64,000 bases of DNA from Devosia sp. A16 (GCF_001402915.1 NZ_CP012945.1:1064001-1128000), one strand, 5' to 3'; shown: positions 26,498-35,830, counted from the first letter of the stretch. The notes: a model not told the origin generated them from the sequence alone. A program made the numbers and translations.

Positions 26498-27645
26498 GCC
26501 ACCAGCGCCTGCGGCACGGCTTCTGCGATGAAGCCGCCGCCCAGCACTTCGCTGGTCTCGCTCTCGTCGGCATAGAACACGCAGGCCTGCCCCGGCGAGA
26601 TGCCGTACTCGCCGGCGAACAGCGTGACGAAGACCTCGCCATCGGCCATGTGCACGGCGCCCGCCTGCGGCGGCCGGGTCGAGCGCACCTTCACTTCGAT
26701 CGGCATGCCGTTGCCGGCCGCCAGCGACGCCAGTTCGCGCTCGCCCAGCCAGTTCACGTCGCGCAGCCGCACCGTCTTGGTCATCAGCGCCTCGCGCGGG
26801 CCGACGATCACCCTGCCGGTGCGGTGCTCGAGCTTGACCACATAAAGCGGCTCGCCCGCCGCGACGCCAAGGCCCTTGCGCTGGCCGATGGTGTAGTTGA
26901 CGATCCCCTCGTGCTTGCCCAGCACGCGCCCGTCGAGATGGACGATCTCCCCCTCGGCCAGCGCCTCGGGGTGCATCTTGCGGATCACGTCGGCATATTT
27001 GCCCTGCGGCACGAAGCAGATGTCCTGGCTGTCGTGCTTTTCGGCAATCTCCAGCCCGAACTCGCGTGCCAGCTCGCGCACCGCGGGCTTGGTCATGCCG
27101 CCGAGCGGGAAGCGCAGGAAATCCAGCTGCTCTTCGGTGGTGGCGAACAGGAAATAGCTCTGGTCGCGCGAGTCATCGACCGGCCGATAGAGCCGGCGCT
27201 TGCCGTCGACGAGTTTGGACTGGACGTAGTGCCCGGTCGCCAGCACGTCGGCGCCCAGGTCCTTGGCCACTTCCATTAAGTCGACGAACTTGACGCTCTG
27301 GTTGCACGCGATGCACGGCACCGGCGTCTCGCCCTGCCGATAGGCGTTGGCGAACGGCTCCATCACCGAGTTCTTGAAGCGCTCTTCATAGTCGAGCACG
27401 TAATGCGGGATGCCCAGGGCCTGCGCCACGCGCCGGGCATCGTGGATATCCTGCCCCGCGCAGCAGGCGCCCTTGCGGTGCGTCGCTTCGCCATGGTCGT
27501 AGAGCTGGAGGGTAACGCCCACCACATCGTAACCTTCGCGGGCGAGGAGCCCGGCAACGACGGAACTATCGACGCCCCCCGACATCGCGACCACGACGCG
27601 CGTGTCCTCGGGACGCTTGGGCAGATCAAGCGAATTCAGGTCCAT
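26494..27645 (-). CDS. mnmA: tRNA-uridine 2-sulfurtransferase MnmA
   Basis: A 383-residue tRNA-modifying enzyme that makes 2-thiouridine at position 34 of Lys, Glu and Gln tRNAs. The PP-loop ATP site [18 protein letters not shown] is followed by the catalytic cysteine in [25 protein letters not shown] and the persulfide cysteine in [12 protein letters not shown]. The C-terminal RNA-binding beta domain follows. I use ATG 27645; ATG 27654 three codons upstream is also possible. The gene is monocistronic, facing a small gene at its 3' end and a large palindromic repeat upstream. Confidence 0.96.
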   Translation of the reverse strand: MDLNSLDLPKRPEDTRVVVAMSGGVDSSVVAGLLAREGYDVVGVTLQLYDHGEATHRKGACCAGQDIHDARRVAQALGIPHYVLDYEERFKNSVMEPFANAYRQGETPVPCIACNQSVKFVDLMEVAKDLGADVLATGHYVQSKLVDGKRRLYRPVDDSRDQSYFLFATTEEQLDFLRFPLGGMTKPAVRELAREFGLEIAEKHDSQDICFVPQGKYADVIRKMHPEALAEGEIVHLDGRVLGKHEGIVNYTIGQRKGLGVAAGEPLYVVKLEHRTGRVIVGPREALMTKTVRLRDVNWLGERELASLAAGNGMPIEVKVRSTRPPQAGAVHMADGEVFVTLFAGEYGISPGQACVFYADESETSEVLGGGFIAEAVPQALVA

Positions 27646-27741
27646 ATCTCTCATCCAGAAGGGGTCAAGGTCCGACGGATGGGCGGGGGTATAGTCGTTC
27701 GCCGGGCTGCTGTCACGTGCTCCACGAGAACCCGGTGGTTG

Positions 27742-28045
27742 CCGCCCCCACCCCTGTTCCCTCCCCAAGGCAGGGCAATCGCATATGGCGTTGCGCGCTG
27801 CACTCTAGGTGCTCCTCCACCGTGAAACGGGGGAGGGGGACCGCCGCAGGCGGTGGAGGGGGCGGCGGTAAGCGCCGGTGTTTGCGGTCGCCCCCTCCAC
27901 CAGCTTCGCTGGTCCCCCTCCCCCGCTACGCGGTGGAGGATCACTGAGAGCCCGGTGACTCCCATATGCGATTGCCCTCCCCCTCGGGGCGGTATCCTGT
28001 CGTCCCCTTGCGGGGGAGCGGACAGGGGTGGGGGGCAGCGCTCGC
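27742..28045. repeat. Nested palindromic repeat cluster between mnmA and fliK
   Basis: Outer arms GCCCCCACCCCTGTTCCCTC (27744-27763) and GGACAGGGGTGGGGGGCAGC (28020-28039) are inverted. Next come AGGGCAATCGCATATG (27772-27787) and its exact inverse CATATGCGATTGCCCT (27963-27978). Between these sits a complete family 1 type element (CTCCACCGTGAAACGGGGGA to CCCGCTACGCGGTGGAG). It looks like one palindromic element inserted inside another. The rest of the 557-base gap holds the sigma-54 promoter of fliK; no gene is seen. Confidence 0.75.
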
Positions 28046-28148
28046 CGGCATTGCGATCACCCGGCAAATTCTGCCGCAACCGGCGCGACTTGCCGTGCCG
28101 AACGCCCTGTCGCGCTCGCCAAGCCATTGAAATCGTTGCCTCCCCGAT

Positions 28149-28166
28149 CCGGCACGGCCCTTGCAT
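28149..28166 (+). promoter_or_regulatory. Sigma-54 (-24/-12) promoter of fliK-flgD
   Basis: CCGGCACGGCCCTTGCAT matches the RpoN consensus TGGCAC-N5-TTGCA, with intact GG at -24 and GC at -12 and correct spacing. It lies 37 bases before the fliK start codon. FlbD, encoded at 36365-37735, is the expected activator. The enhancer sites are not identified. Confidence 0.75.
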
Positions 28167-28202
28167 CGCTGCTGTTGGAGCAGTGTGTCCCGCGAGGCGT
28201 TC

Positions 28203-29930
28203 GTGACGGTTACGGTTGGATTTGCACCATCGGCAACGCCCGGCTTGATCAGCGGGGCGCCGGGTGCTGCGCAAGAGGAGCAGGCGCCGGAAGGACTGTT
28301 CGCCGCCCTGTTGGCCCGCCTCGATGCCAATGCCGCATCGGGCGATGAGGTCTCGGCCGGCGCGTTCGGCGCCTTGATCCAGACGCTGCTCGAACAGGCG
28401 ACCTCTCCGGCGCCGGAGCCCAAGACCGAGCTCGACGACGAGACGGTCGCCGAAGCGAACGAAACTTCGGAAACCGCCTCGGTCGACGGCAAGCTCGATC
28501 CGTCGCAGCAGGCGCAGGGCAAATCGCTGCTCAAGACCCTTGGCGATGCGCTCGTTGCGCTCAGCGATGCGCAGCAGGCGGGCAAGCCCGTCGATCCGGC
28601 GCTGGAAAAGAAGCTGAACGAGGCGCTCGACGCGGTCGCCGTCTATCTCGGCGTGTTCACCCCACCGACCGCCATCGATCCCCGCCTCAGCGCGCTGGCC
28701 AACGGCGAGCACGTACTGCCGGTCGCGGCACCGGCGACGCCCCCGCCCGCCGCGCCTCCCGTCGCGGCGCCACCGGCAACCAGGGCGCCGGCCGCTCCGG
28801 CAGGCGAGCCTGCCGGCGCCGCGCCTCCAGCCCTGCCGGAGGCCGCGATCCCCGCTTCGCAGCCGGCCGCCGACGCCGCGCTCGTGCCCGAAGCGAAATT
28901 GCCGGCGGCGGCGTCCGACGCGCCTCCGCCGCAACCGGCGCCCGCCGCGCTGCAGCAGCTGGGCATGGCGATCGGCAAGCTGGCCGACAAGCTCGCGACC
29001 GAGAATCCTGACCTCGCGGGCAAGCTCGCTGCCTTGGCGGATAGCCTCAAGTCGGGCGACGGCGAAACCGCCGCAGCCGCGCTGGGGCTCGACGATGCCG
29101 CGGCCGAACCCGAGCTCGAGCGCATTCTGGCGGCCCTGGGTGCGGCGAGGCCAAGCGCCAGAACCGCCGAAGCCAAACCGTTCGCTGCCCCGACGCTGGC
29201 ACTGCCGGACGGCGTGACCGCGCCCGCCGCTAAAGCTGAGGCGCCCGCGGCTCCACCGCCGACACCGAAGCTCGAAACCCCGGCGCCGGAAATCGGCAAG
29301 CCGACCGCCTCCCCCGTCGCAGTGCGCATCGAAAAGCCTGAACCGGCGGACGCCAGGCCGGCGCCCACCCAGGCCGCCTCCCCGCCCGCCGGGCAGAGCG
29401 ACGCCGCCGCACTCGCCAATGGGCAATCGACCCCGCCTGCCCCGCCGGTCGCTGCCGCCCGCATCATCCATGCCGCCTACCAGGCGCCGCTGCAGCAGGT
29501 GAATGTGCCGCAGGTGGCGTTCGAGGTGGCGCGGCAGTTCGAGGCCGGCAACAGCCGCTTCCAGATCCGCCTCGACCCGCCCGAACTGGGGCGTATCGAC
29601 GTCAAGCTCGATGTCGACAAATCCGGCACCGTCAACGCCCGCCTGACCGTCGAGCGCCCCGAAACACTCGACCTGATGCAGCGCGACCAGCGCGCCCTGC
29701 AGCAGGCGCTGCAGCAGGCCGGGCTCGACGGCCAAAAGACCAATCTCGAATTCTCGCTGCGCCAGAACCCCTTCGCCCAGCAGGGCGGCGCCGGTGACGG
29801 GCGCGGCGACCAGTCCGCCTTCAACGGCCGCGGCGACAGTCTTGCCGGCGGCGAAGATATGGCGGCGGAAGCCGCGACCACCACCCATCGGGGCTCGGCA
29901 TCGGCCAGCGGCCTCAACCTGTTCGTCTAG
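28203..29930 (+). CDS. fliK: Flagellar hook-length control protein FliK
   Basis: A 575-residue protein. A very long Ala/Pro-rich, poorly structured ruler region covers most of the length (roughly 150-430). A conserved C-terminal Flg_hook domain (about 445-520) follows, with QVAFEVARQFEAGNSRFQIRLDPPELGRIDVKLDVDKSGTVNARLTVERPETLDLM and the GLDGQKTNLEFSLRQ segment. FliK is secreted, measures the hook and switches export specificity. The start is GTG 28203, behind a sigma-54 promoter at 28149-28166. flgD follows 87 bases later, probably in the same operon. Confidence 0.9.
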   Translation: MTVTVGFAPSATPGLISGAPGAAQEEQAPEGLFAALLARLDANAASGDEVSAGAFGALIQTLLEQATSPAPEPKTELDDETVAEANETSETASVDGKLDPSQQAQGKSLLKTLGDALVALSDAQQAGKPVDPALEKKLNEALDAVAVYLGVFTPPTAIDPRLSALANGEHVLPVAAPATPPPAAPPVAAPPATRAPAAPAGEPAGAAPPALPEAAIPASQPAADAALVPEAKLPAAASDAPPPQPAPAALQQLGMAIGKLADKLATENPDLAGKLAALADSLKSGDGETAAAALGLDDAAAEPELERILAALGAARPSARTAEAKPFAAPTLALPDGVTAPAAKAEAPAAPPPTPKLETPAPEIGKPTASPVAVRIEKPEPADARPAPTQAASPPAGQSDAAALANGQSTPPAPPVAAARIIHAAYQAPLQQVNVPQVAFEVARQFEAGNSRFQIRLDPPELGRIDVKLDVDKSGTVNARLTVERPETLDLMQRDQRALQQALQQAGLDGQKTNLEFSLRQNPFAQQGGAGDGRGDQSAFNGRGDSLAGGEDMAAEAATTTHRGSASASGLNLFV

Positions 29931-30017
29931 GGCGCCACCCGCCCTCGTCTGTCGTATCGCGGGATCGAACGAGGAAAGCCCGGTGGGCTTTTCCGGTCCC
30001 ACCCAAAGGAGGCCCAG

Positions 30018-30707
30018 ATGGCCGTTTCCGGTGTCAATTCCAGTGCGAGCAACGCGCTCAACACGAGCCGCCAGTCGATCGCGCAGAACTTCGACACGTT
30101 CCTGCAGCTGCTGACCACCCAGCTCCGGAACCAGAACCCGCTCGATCCGCTCGACACCAACCAGTTCACTCAGCAGTTGGTGCAGTTCACCGGGGTGGAG
30201 CAGCAGCTCAAGACCAATGAATTCCTTCAGGCCATGATGACCTCGACGCAGACCGCCAATAATTCCCAGGCGGTGAGCTATGTCGGCAAGATCGTCACCG
30301 CCTCGGGCACCAAGGCCGAGCTGGTCGACGGCGCGGCGCGCTGGAACTTCGCCGTTGAGGCCAAGGCCAACATCACCGCCACGGTGAAGGATGCTAACGG
30401 CAACGTCGTCTACACCAAGTCGGGCGCCGTCGAAAAAGGCGAGAGCGTCTTCACCTGGGACGGCATCGGCAATGACGGCACCAGGAAGCCCGACGGCACC
30501 TATTCGGTCAGCATCGAGGCACGCGACGTAGCCACCGGCAAGCTGGTCGGCGTCGCCACCGAAATGACCGGCGAGGTGACCGGCGTGGACTTCTCCGGCT
30601 CCGAGCCGGTGCTGATCGTCGGCTCGGCCCGCGTCAACCTCTCGGCGATCCTGTCGGTCAGGGCCAAGACCGCCGCGGACGCGCCGGCCGAAGAAGAAGC
30701 GCCGTAG
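30018..30707 (+). CDS. flgD: Flagellar hook cap/assembly protein FlgD
   Basis: A 229-residue scaffold protein that caps the growing hook. The conserved N-terminal part (FDTFLQLLTTQLRNQNPLDPLDTNQFTQQLVQFTGVEQQLKTN, about 25-67) is the export and assembly region. The C-terminal part (VYTKSGAVEKGESVFTWDGIGNDGTRKPDGTYSVSIEA) is the FLG-type Ig/tudor hybrid region. A clear AAAGGAGG precedes the start. It follows fliK, the usual neighbour. Confidence 0.94.
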   Translation: MAVSGVNSSASNALNTSRQSIAQNFDTFLQLLTTQLRNQNPLDPLDTNQFTQQLVQFTGVEQQLKTNEFLQAMMTSTQTANNSQAVSYVGKIVTASGTKAELVDGAARWNFAVEAKANITATVKDANGNVVYTKSGAVEKGESVFTWDGIGNDGTRKPDGTYSVSIEARDVATGKLVGVATEMTGEVTGVDFSGSEPVLIVGSARVNLSAILSVRAKTAADAPAEEEAP

Positions 30708-30809
30708 ATCTATTGGAAGCGATGAGGGTGGGCACCGGGTTCCCCCGACCCACCGGCTGTCACCCCAGCGAAAGCTAGACCAGACGCCCTGCAGTTCCCC
30801 GAGGCTCGG

Positions 30810-30895
30810 TGTGATCCCCGCGAAACGGGGAACTCGGTTTTGCGATCGTGCAAACGGCCAAGAAAACCGAGGTTCCCGCTTTCGCGGGAATGACC
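30810..30895. repeat. Intergenic inverted repeat, family 2
   Basis: GTGATCCCCGCGAAACGGGG at one end and GTTCCCGCTTTCGCGGGAAT at the other frame a middle with GGTTTTGCGATCG and AAAACCGAG. A close relative lies at 56688-56772 and a partial one at 63371-63393. A related short palindrome CCCCAGCGAAAGCTAG precedes it at 30762-30777. The region 30896-31170 beyond it shows no convincing gene. Confidence 0.8.
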
Positions 30896-31172
30896 CGGTG
30901 CGCGGGGTACGACCCTGGCTTGGCGCAGATGAGCTTTCACTGCGATGATGCCTGCTCGAGGGGCTGCCAGTGGGCTGCCAACCCCTCCGTGCATCAGCCT
31001 CCGTCGGGCATCCCGTCCCGCTAAACGCCTGGTCCCCGACCCCGCGGCACGCCCGGCCAGTCACGACAAATAGAGACACATTTCTGCAACTTGCGCCGAA
31101 GCCTTGCGGGCGGAATCGAGCGCGCCCACCTGTGGAAATGTTAATGTCGAGACACCCCGAAAGCCCCGGCTT

Positions 31173-31216
31173 TTAACGCATTTTAAGTAATGCCTTAGCC
31201 GAATTTTAAGTGCGAT
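31173..31216. promoter_or_regulatory. TTAA half-sites upstream of sciP (possible CtrA region)
   Basis: TTAA at 31173 and 31183 (spaced by six) and a further TTTTAA near 31203-31208 form an AT-rich island before sciP. CtrA boxes are TTAA-N7-TTAA(C), so the spacing is one base short. In relatives sciP is transcribed under CtrA, but here the evidence is weak. Confidence 0.3.
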
Positions 31217-31260
31217 GGGGCTAGGGTTCGGGATGTGGTCAGGTTGAGTAAGTGAGTACA

Positions 31261-31539
31261 ATGACCGTACAGATGCGTCCGCGTGTTAAGTACGTGATCG
31301 GCCCGGACGGAAGTCCGCTGACGATCGCCGATCTCCCCCCCAAAGACACTCGTCGCTGGGTTATCCGCCGCAAGGCTGAGGTGGTTGCTGCCGTGCGCGG
31401 TGGACTGTTGAGCCTCGAAGAAGCCTGCCAGCGTTACACGCTCTCCGTCGATGAATTCCTCAACTGGCAGGCCGCCATCGACAAGCATGGCCTCGCCGGT
31501 CTGCGCACGACCTGGATCCAGCACTACCGCGAAGGCTGA
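31261..31539 (+). CDS. sciP: CtrA-inhibitory protein SciP (DUF1153)
   Basis: A 92-residue DNA-binding protein with a Trp-repressor-like helix-turn-helix: RPRVKYVIGPDGSPLTIADLPPKDTRRWVIRRKAEVVAAVRGGLLSLEEACQRYTLSVDEFLNWQ. In Caulobacter SciP represses CtrA-activated promoters late in the cell cycle. Length and sequence match that family almost throughout. ATG 31261 is preferred; an in-frame GTG three codons earlier is possible. It is monocistronic with its own terminator, and lies 15 kb from ctrA and next to flagellar genes that CtrA normally controls. Confidence 0.95.
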   Translation: MTVQMRPRVKYVIGPDGSPLTIADLPPKDTRRWVIRRKAEVVAAVRGGLLSLEEACQRYTLSVDEFLNWQAAIDKHGLAGLRTTWIQHYREG

Positions 31540-31560
31540 AGCCAGCCGGTGCTGACGATG

Positions 31561-31590
31561 AACCCGCCCGGGACAGCCGCGGCGGGTTTT
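31561..31590 (+). terminator. Intrinsic terminator after sciP
   Basis: The stem AACCCGCC against GGCGGGTT (with an inner GGGAC/GCC loop) ends in TTTTGT, 21 bases after the sciP stop codon. Confidence 0.8.
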
Positions 31591-31637
31591 GTCGTTCGTA
31601 GCATCGCCGAAGGCCGGTGGCTGCGGCCCTGACCCGA

Positions 31638-32264
31638 CTAAGGCGTGCTGCCGCCCATATATTTCTGCCCTTCCGGCGTCGCCTTCAGCCGCTCGTAGTG
31701 CTCGCTCACCGCCGGCAGGTCCGGCTTGTCGAACGGGGTCGAGAACCAGCGGTGCGACGACACCGCCAGCCCGATATCGGCGATGGACAGCCGGCCATTG
31801 GCGGCGAAGCCGCCCCCGGCCGCCAGTTGCACCTCGAGGATCTGCATCCGCGCGGTCCAGTTGCGGATCGAGTCGACGATGCGCTTCTCGTCGGTGAAAG
31901 CCGGGTTCCTGCGCATCAGCGCATAGACTGCATAGCCCCACTGGGCGTTGAGCTCGGCCACCTGCCAGGTCAGCCATTGATCGACCAGCGCCCGCTCCTT
32001 CGCTGCCACCGGCCACAGCCCGCTGCGCCGCGACTCCGCCAGGTAGCGCATGATGGCGTTGCTCTCCCACAGGACGAACCCGTCATCGATGATGACCGGC
32101 ACCTGGGCATTTGGGTTGAGCTGCAGGAACTCCGGCACCCGCGGGTCCCGGTCCGGCATGCCCCAGACCTCGGTCTCGTAGTCGATGCCGATCAGGTCCG
32201 CGGTCCAGCGGACCTTGCGCACGTTGATCGAGGTCACTCGACCGAGGATTTTCAGCGTCGCCAT
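31638..32264 (-). CDS. Glutathione S-transferase family protein
   Basis: A 208-residue GST. The N-terminal thioredoxin-like domain starts ATLKILGRVTSINVRKVRWTADLIGIDYE with the active-site serine region TSINVRK. It continues with NPNAQVPVIIDDGFVLWESNAIMRYLAE, giving the cis-Pro and the ESNAI glutathione loop. The all-helical C-terminal domain includes NGRLSIADIGLAVSSHRWF. The start is ATG 32264; three extra upstream codons are possible. It is convergent with sciP and divergent from the fliF operon. Substrate and role are unknown. Confidence 0.88.
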   Translation of the reverse strand: MATLKILGRVTSINVRKVRWTADLIGIDYETEVWGMPDRDPRVPEFLQLNPNAQVPVIIDDGFVLWESNAIMRYLAESRRSGLWPVAAKERALVDQWLTWQVAELNAQWGYAVYALMRRNPAFTDEKRIVDSIRNWTARMQILEVQLAAGGGFAANGRLSIADIGLAVSSHRWFSTPFDKPDLPAVSEHYERLKATPEGQKYMGGSTP

Positions 32265-32327
32265 TCCAACCACTCCTTAACCTAACCCGGCAAACGTTGC
32301 CGCCTTTTTGCATTATGCAACGGCCGG

Positions 32328-32346
32328 TTAATCACTTGTTTACCAT
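32328..32346 (+). promoter_or_regulatory. CtrA box upstream of the fliF operon
   Basis: TTAATCACTTGTTTACCAT fits TTAA-N7-TTAACC with a single mismatch and also resembles the TTAACCAT eight-base CtrA half-site. It is centred about 80 bases before the fliF start. In Caulobacter and several Hyphomicrobiales, early flagellar operons such as fliF are directly activated by CtrA. Confidence 0.65.
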
Positions 32347-32418
32347 CCACTGGGTAATTTTTGCCTATGGGCTCGGTGCGTTGGCGCGCACCCAAAAAAA
32401 GACAAGGGTACGGTCCGC

Positions 32419-34101
32419 GTGGACGGGTTGCTGCAGTTCTTCAACCGCCTCGGTCTGGCGCGCGTCGCCGCCATGGCCGTCATTGCTGTGCTGATGCTGG
32501 GGTTCTTTGCCTTCCTCATCATGCGCGCCTCGACGCCGCCTCTGGCGCCGCTCTATTCCGGCCTCTCGTTCGAGGATTCGGCGGCCATCGTCTCCGAACT
32601 GCAGACCCAGAACGTCAACTACGAGCTGCGCGGCGAAGGCGACACCATACTGGTGCCACGCGACCAGATCACGCAAATCCGCATGGCGCTGGCGCAGAAC
32701 GGCCTGCCCAACAAGGGCCAGGTCGGCTACGAGATCTTCGACCAGCAGTCGACGCTGGGCGCCACCAGCTTCGTCCAGAACATCAACAATGTCCGGGCCC
32801 TCGAAGGCGAGCTGGCCCGCACCATCTCGTCGCTCGCCCGGATCAAGAGCGCCCGCGTCCACCTGGTGCTGCCCGAGCGCGCGCTGTTCAGCCGCGAGCA
32901 GAAGGACCCCACCGCCTCGATCGTCCTGGCGGTGCGCGGCGAACTGTCGGCCGGCGAGATCCGCGCCATCCAGCATCTCGCCGCCTCCGCCATCGAGGGC
33001 CTGACCCCGGCCCGCGTCTCGGTGGTCGACGATACGGGGCGGCTGCTCGCCTCGGGCGCCGGCAACGGCCCCGAGGATGTCATCGCCGGCGAGACCGAGG
33101 AACGCACCCTCAACGTCGAGAACCGCCTGCGCGCCCGCGTCGAGGACCTGCTCGCCAACATTGTCGGCTCCGGCAGGGCCCGGGTGCAGGTTTCGGCCGA
33201 GCTCGACATGAACCGGCTGAGCAAGACCTCCGAGACCTTCGATCCGAACGGCCAGGTGATCCGCTCCACCCAGACCCGTGACCTCTCCAATTCCGCCCAG
33301 AACGGCAATAGCGGCCAGGTCAGCGTCTCCAACGAGCTGCCCGGCGCCTCCGCCAACTCCGGCAGCGGCGCCGCCACCATGGAGCAGGGCTCGACCACCG
33401 AAGAGACCACCAATTTCGAAATCTCCAAGGTCACCGAGACGGCGCTGACCGAGGCCGGCGGCATCAAGCGCTTGTCGATCGCCGTGGTGGTCGACGGCAC
33501 CTATACCACCGACCCCAACGGCAACTCGGTCTATACCCCCCGGGCCCAGCCCGAGATCGACCAGATCACCGCGCTGGTGAAGTCCGCCGTCGGCTTCTCC
33601 GATGCGCGCGGCGACCAGGTGCAGGTCGCCAACCTGCAGTTCGCCGATCGGCCGGAGCTGACCGCGCAGGGCACCAGCGAACCCGGCCTGTTCGACTTCA
33701 CGCGCGACGACCTGATGAACGGCGCCGAGATGGCAGTGACGCTGCTGATCGCCCTGGCGCTGGTGTTCTTCGTGCTGCGCCCGCTGCTCAAGCGGGTGCT
33801 CGCCCCCGAGGCCAAGCCGCTGGCCCTCCCCGCCAGCGCCGAGCTGGGCGCCGCCCCCGGGGCGCACGGGCCGGGCGAGTTCGGCGGCAACACCGTCGTC
33901 TCCACCCTCCCCAACCTCAATGGCGAGTATGTCGACGAGGACGAGCAGCCCCGCAAGCCGCGGGTCCCTGCCTGGATGAACAACGCCAAGTCGATGGGCG
34001 AAACCCAGGCCAATACCCTCAAGACCGTCGGACAGCTGGTCGACGAGAACCCCAAGCAGGCCGCGCTGATCGTGCGCGACTGGCTGGCGAGCGCCACGTG
34101 A
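32419..34101 (+). CDS. fliF: Flagellar MS-ring protein FliF
   Basis: A 560-residue inner-membrane ring protein. A first membrane helix (about 16-36) is followed by two ring-building periplasmic domains (LYSGLSFEDSAAIVSELQTQNVNYELRGEGDTILVPRDQI... and ARTISSLARIKSARVHLVLPERALFSREQKDPTASIVL). A serine/asparagine-rich loop, a second membrane helix (about 436-455) and a cytoplasmic tail that binds FliG complete the protein. The start is GTG 32419. It is the first gene of the fliF-fliG-fliH-fliN run, behind a CtrA-type box. Confidence 0.95.
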   Translation: MDGLLQFFNRLGLARVAAMAVIAVLMLGFFAFLIMRASTPPLAPLYSGLSFEDSAAIVSELQTQNVNYELRGEGDTILVPRDQITQIRMALAQNGLPNKGQVGYEIFDQQSTLGATSFVQNINNVRALEGELARTISSLARIKSARVHLVLPERALFSREQKDPTASIVLAVRGELSAGEIRAIQHLAASAIEGLTPARVSVVDDTGRLLASGAGNGPEDVIAGETEERTLNVENRLRARVEDLLANIVGSGRARVQVSAELDMNRLSKTSETFDPNGQVIRSTQTRDLSNSAQNGNSGQVSVSNELPGASANSGSGAATMEQGSTTEETTNFEISKVTETALTEAGGIKRLSIAVVVDGTYTTDPNGNSVYTPRAQPEIDQITALVKSAVGFSDARGDQVQVANLQFADRPELTAQGTSEPGLFDFTRDDLMNGAEMAVTLLIALALVFFVLRPLLKRVLAPEAKPLALPASAELGAAPGAHGPGEFGGNTVVSTLPNLNGEYVDEDEQPRKPRVPAWMNNAKSMGETQANTLKTVGQLVDENPKQAALIVRDWLASAT

Positions 34102-34112
34102 GGACCCGCTAG

Positions 34113-35189
34113 ATGGCCGCCGCAGCCGCCCTCGCCCAGACCACCGACCAGGTGATGAGCAAGCAGCTGGTCGTCGGCAACGACGCCAGCCAGCGCGCCC
34201 TCACCGGCGACGAGAAAGCCGCCGTGCTGCTCCTGGCGCTTGGTCCGGATTTCGGCAAGCCGATCCTCGAAGAGCTGGACGAGATGGAAATCCGCCAGCT
34301 GTCGCGCGCCATGGTCAAGCTCGGGCCGATAACTCCCGAGATGCTGGATTCGCTGCTGATCGAGTTCGTCACCCGCGTCTCCTCCAACGGCACCATTGCC
34401 GGCAATTCCGACACCACCGAGCGGCTGCTGCTGAGCTTCCTGCCGCAGGAGCGGGTCGATTCGATCATGGAAGAAATCCGTGGTCCCGCCGGCCGCAACA
34501 TGTGGGAGAAACTCTCGAACGTTCAGGAGGACATTCTCGCCAGCTACCTGAAGAACGAGTACCCGCAGACCATCGCCGTGGTGCTCTCCAAGATCGCCAC
34601 CGACCATTCCGGCAAGGTGCTCGCCGCGCTGCCCGAGGAACTGGCGATGGATGTGGTACAGCGCATGCTGGCGCTCGATCCGGTGCAGAAGGAAATCCTC
34701 GAGAAGATCGAGACGACGCTGCGCACCGAGTTCATGTCGACGCTCTCGACCACCAAGCGCCGCGACAGCCACGAGCAGATGGCCGAGATCTTCAACTCCT
34801 TCGATCGCCAGACCGAAGCGCGCTTCATCACCACGCTCGAGGAACGCGATCGCGACGGCGCCGACCGCATCAAGGCGCTGATGTTCACCTTCGAGGACCT
34901 GGCCCGGCTCGAGCCTTCGGCGATCCAGACGCTGGTGCAGAAGATGGACAAGAAGGAGCTGGCGCTGGCCCTCAAGGGCGCCAACGACACCGTCAAGGAG
35001 GTGTTCTTCGCCAATATGTCGGCCCGTGCCGGCAAGATGCTCAAAGACGACATGGAAGCCATGGGCCCGGTGCGGCTCAAGGATGTCGACGAGGCGCAGG
35101 GCCGCATGGTCGCCACCGCCAAGGATCTCGCCGCCAAAGGCGAGATCGTCATCACCAAGGGCAAGGCCGATGAGGAGATGATCGGCTGA
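34113..35189 (+). CDS. fliG: Flagellar motor switch protein FliG
   Basis: A 358-residue C-ring protein that couples the stator to rotation. The N-terminal domain ([42 protein letters not shown]) binds FliF, and the middle domain contains the EHPQ-like HxxxP region ([13 protein letters not shown]). The C-terminal domain carries the charged torque helix ([53 protein letters not shown]). It is slightly longer than usual at the N terminus. The stop overlaps the fliH start by one base. Confidence 0.95.
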   Translation: MAAAAALAQTTDQVMSKQLVVGNDASQRALTGDEKAAVLLLALGPDFGKPILEELDEMEIRQLSRAMVKLGPITPEMLDSLLIEFVTRVSSNGTIAGNSDTTERLLLSFLPQERVDSIMEEIRGPAGRNMWEKLSNVQEDILASYLKNEYPQTIAVVLSKIATDHSGKVLAALPEELAMDVVQRMLALDPVQKEILEKIETTLRTEFMSTLSTTKRRDSHEQMAEIFNSFDRQTEARFITTLEERDRDGADRIKALMFTFEDLARLEPSAIQTLVQKMDKKELALALKGANDTVKEVFFANMSARAGKMLKDDMEAMGPVRLKDVDEAQGRMVATAKDLAAKGEIVITKGKADEEMIG

Positions 35190-35830
35190 TGAGCGCCGCG
35201 CCCGCCAAGTTCACCTTCGACCTCGATCTCGGACGCCGCCAAGAGCGCAACTCGCTGGTCACCGAGACGGCGATGGCCGCATTGATCGAAGAGGCGCGCC
35301 GCGAGGGCCGTGAGGCCGGCCTCGCCGAGGGCGAGCGCACCGCCGTCGCCCGGGCCGCCAAGGCCGAAGCGGCGGCTGCCGAAGCGCTGGCGGTACGGGT
35401 CGCCGCGATGGCCGGCGGCATGGACGATGCGAAAAAGCAGACCATTGCCGAGGCAATCGAATTGTCGCTGTCGATCGCGAGAAAACTCGCCGGCGGTCTG
35501 ATCGCCCGCCAGCCCACCGCCGAGATCGAGCAACTGGTGGCCGAGTGCATGGCGACGCTGGACGGCGTGCCGCACCTCGTCATCCGTTGCGAGCCGGCGC
35601 TCGCCGACGCCGTGCGCGATATCGCCACATCGAGGATGACCACCTCCGGCTTCACGGGCCGGCTGGTGGTTCTCGGCGACCCCGAGATCGCCATCGGCGA
35701 CGCGCGCATCGAGTGGGCCGATGGCGGCGTGGTGCGCGACATCAGGAAGCTGAGCGCCGAGATCGACGCCAGGATCGCCGACTATTTTGCCGCCCGCGGC
35801 ATCCGAGTTAACGAGGAGACCGAGCAATGA
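35189..35830 (+). CDS. fliH: Flagellar export regulator FliH-like protein
   Basis: A 213-residue protein in the fliH position between fliG and fliN. It has an N-terminal coiled-coil-like Ala/Glu/Arg segment (about 25-75, EEARREGREAGLAEGERTAVARAAKAEAAAAEALA) and a C-terminal domain that resembles FliH/SctL stators (IEQLVAECMATLDGVPHLVIRCEPALADAVRDIA... GRLVVLGDPEIAIGDARIEWADGGVVRD). FliH links the export ATPase FliI to the C-ring. Sequence similarity in this family is low, so the call relies on position, length and this C-terminal motif. It overlaps fliN by ATGA. Confidence 0.85.
   Translation: MSAAPAKFTFDLDLGRRQERNSLVTETAMAALIEEARREGREAGLAEGERTAVARAAKAEAAAAEALAVRVAAMAGGMDDAKKQTIAEAIELSLSIARKLAGGLIARQPTAEIEQLVAECMATLDGVPHLVIRCEPALADAVRDIATSRMTTSGFTGRLVVLGDPEIAIGDARIEWADGGVVRDIRKLSAEIDARIADYFAARGIRVNEETEQ

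Noticed and set aside
27651-31079. A 1142-codon open frame on the minus strand opposite fliK and flgD
   Set aside because: Antisense shadow of GC-rich genes. Its translation is Arg/Gly/Ala-rich without domains, while FliK and FlgD on the plus strand have clear family motifs.
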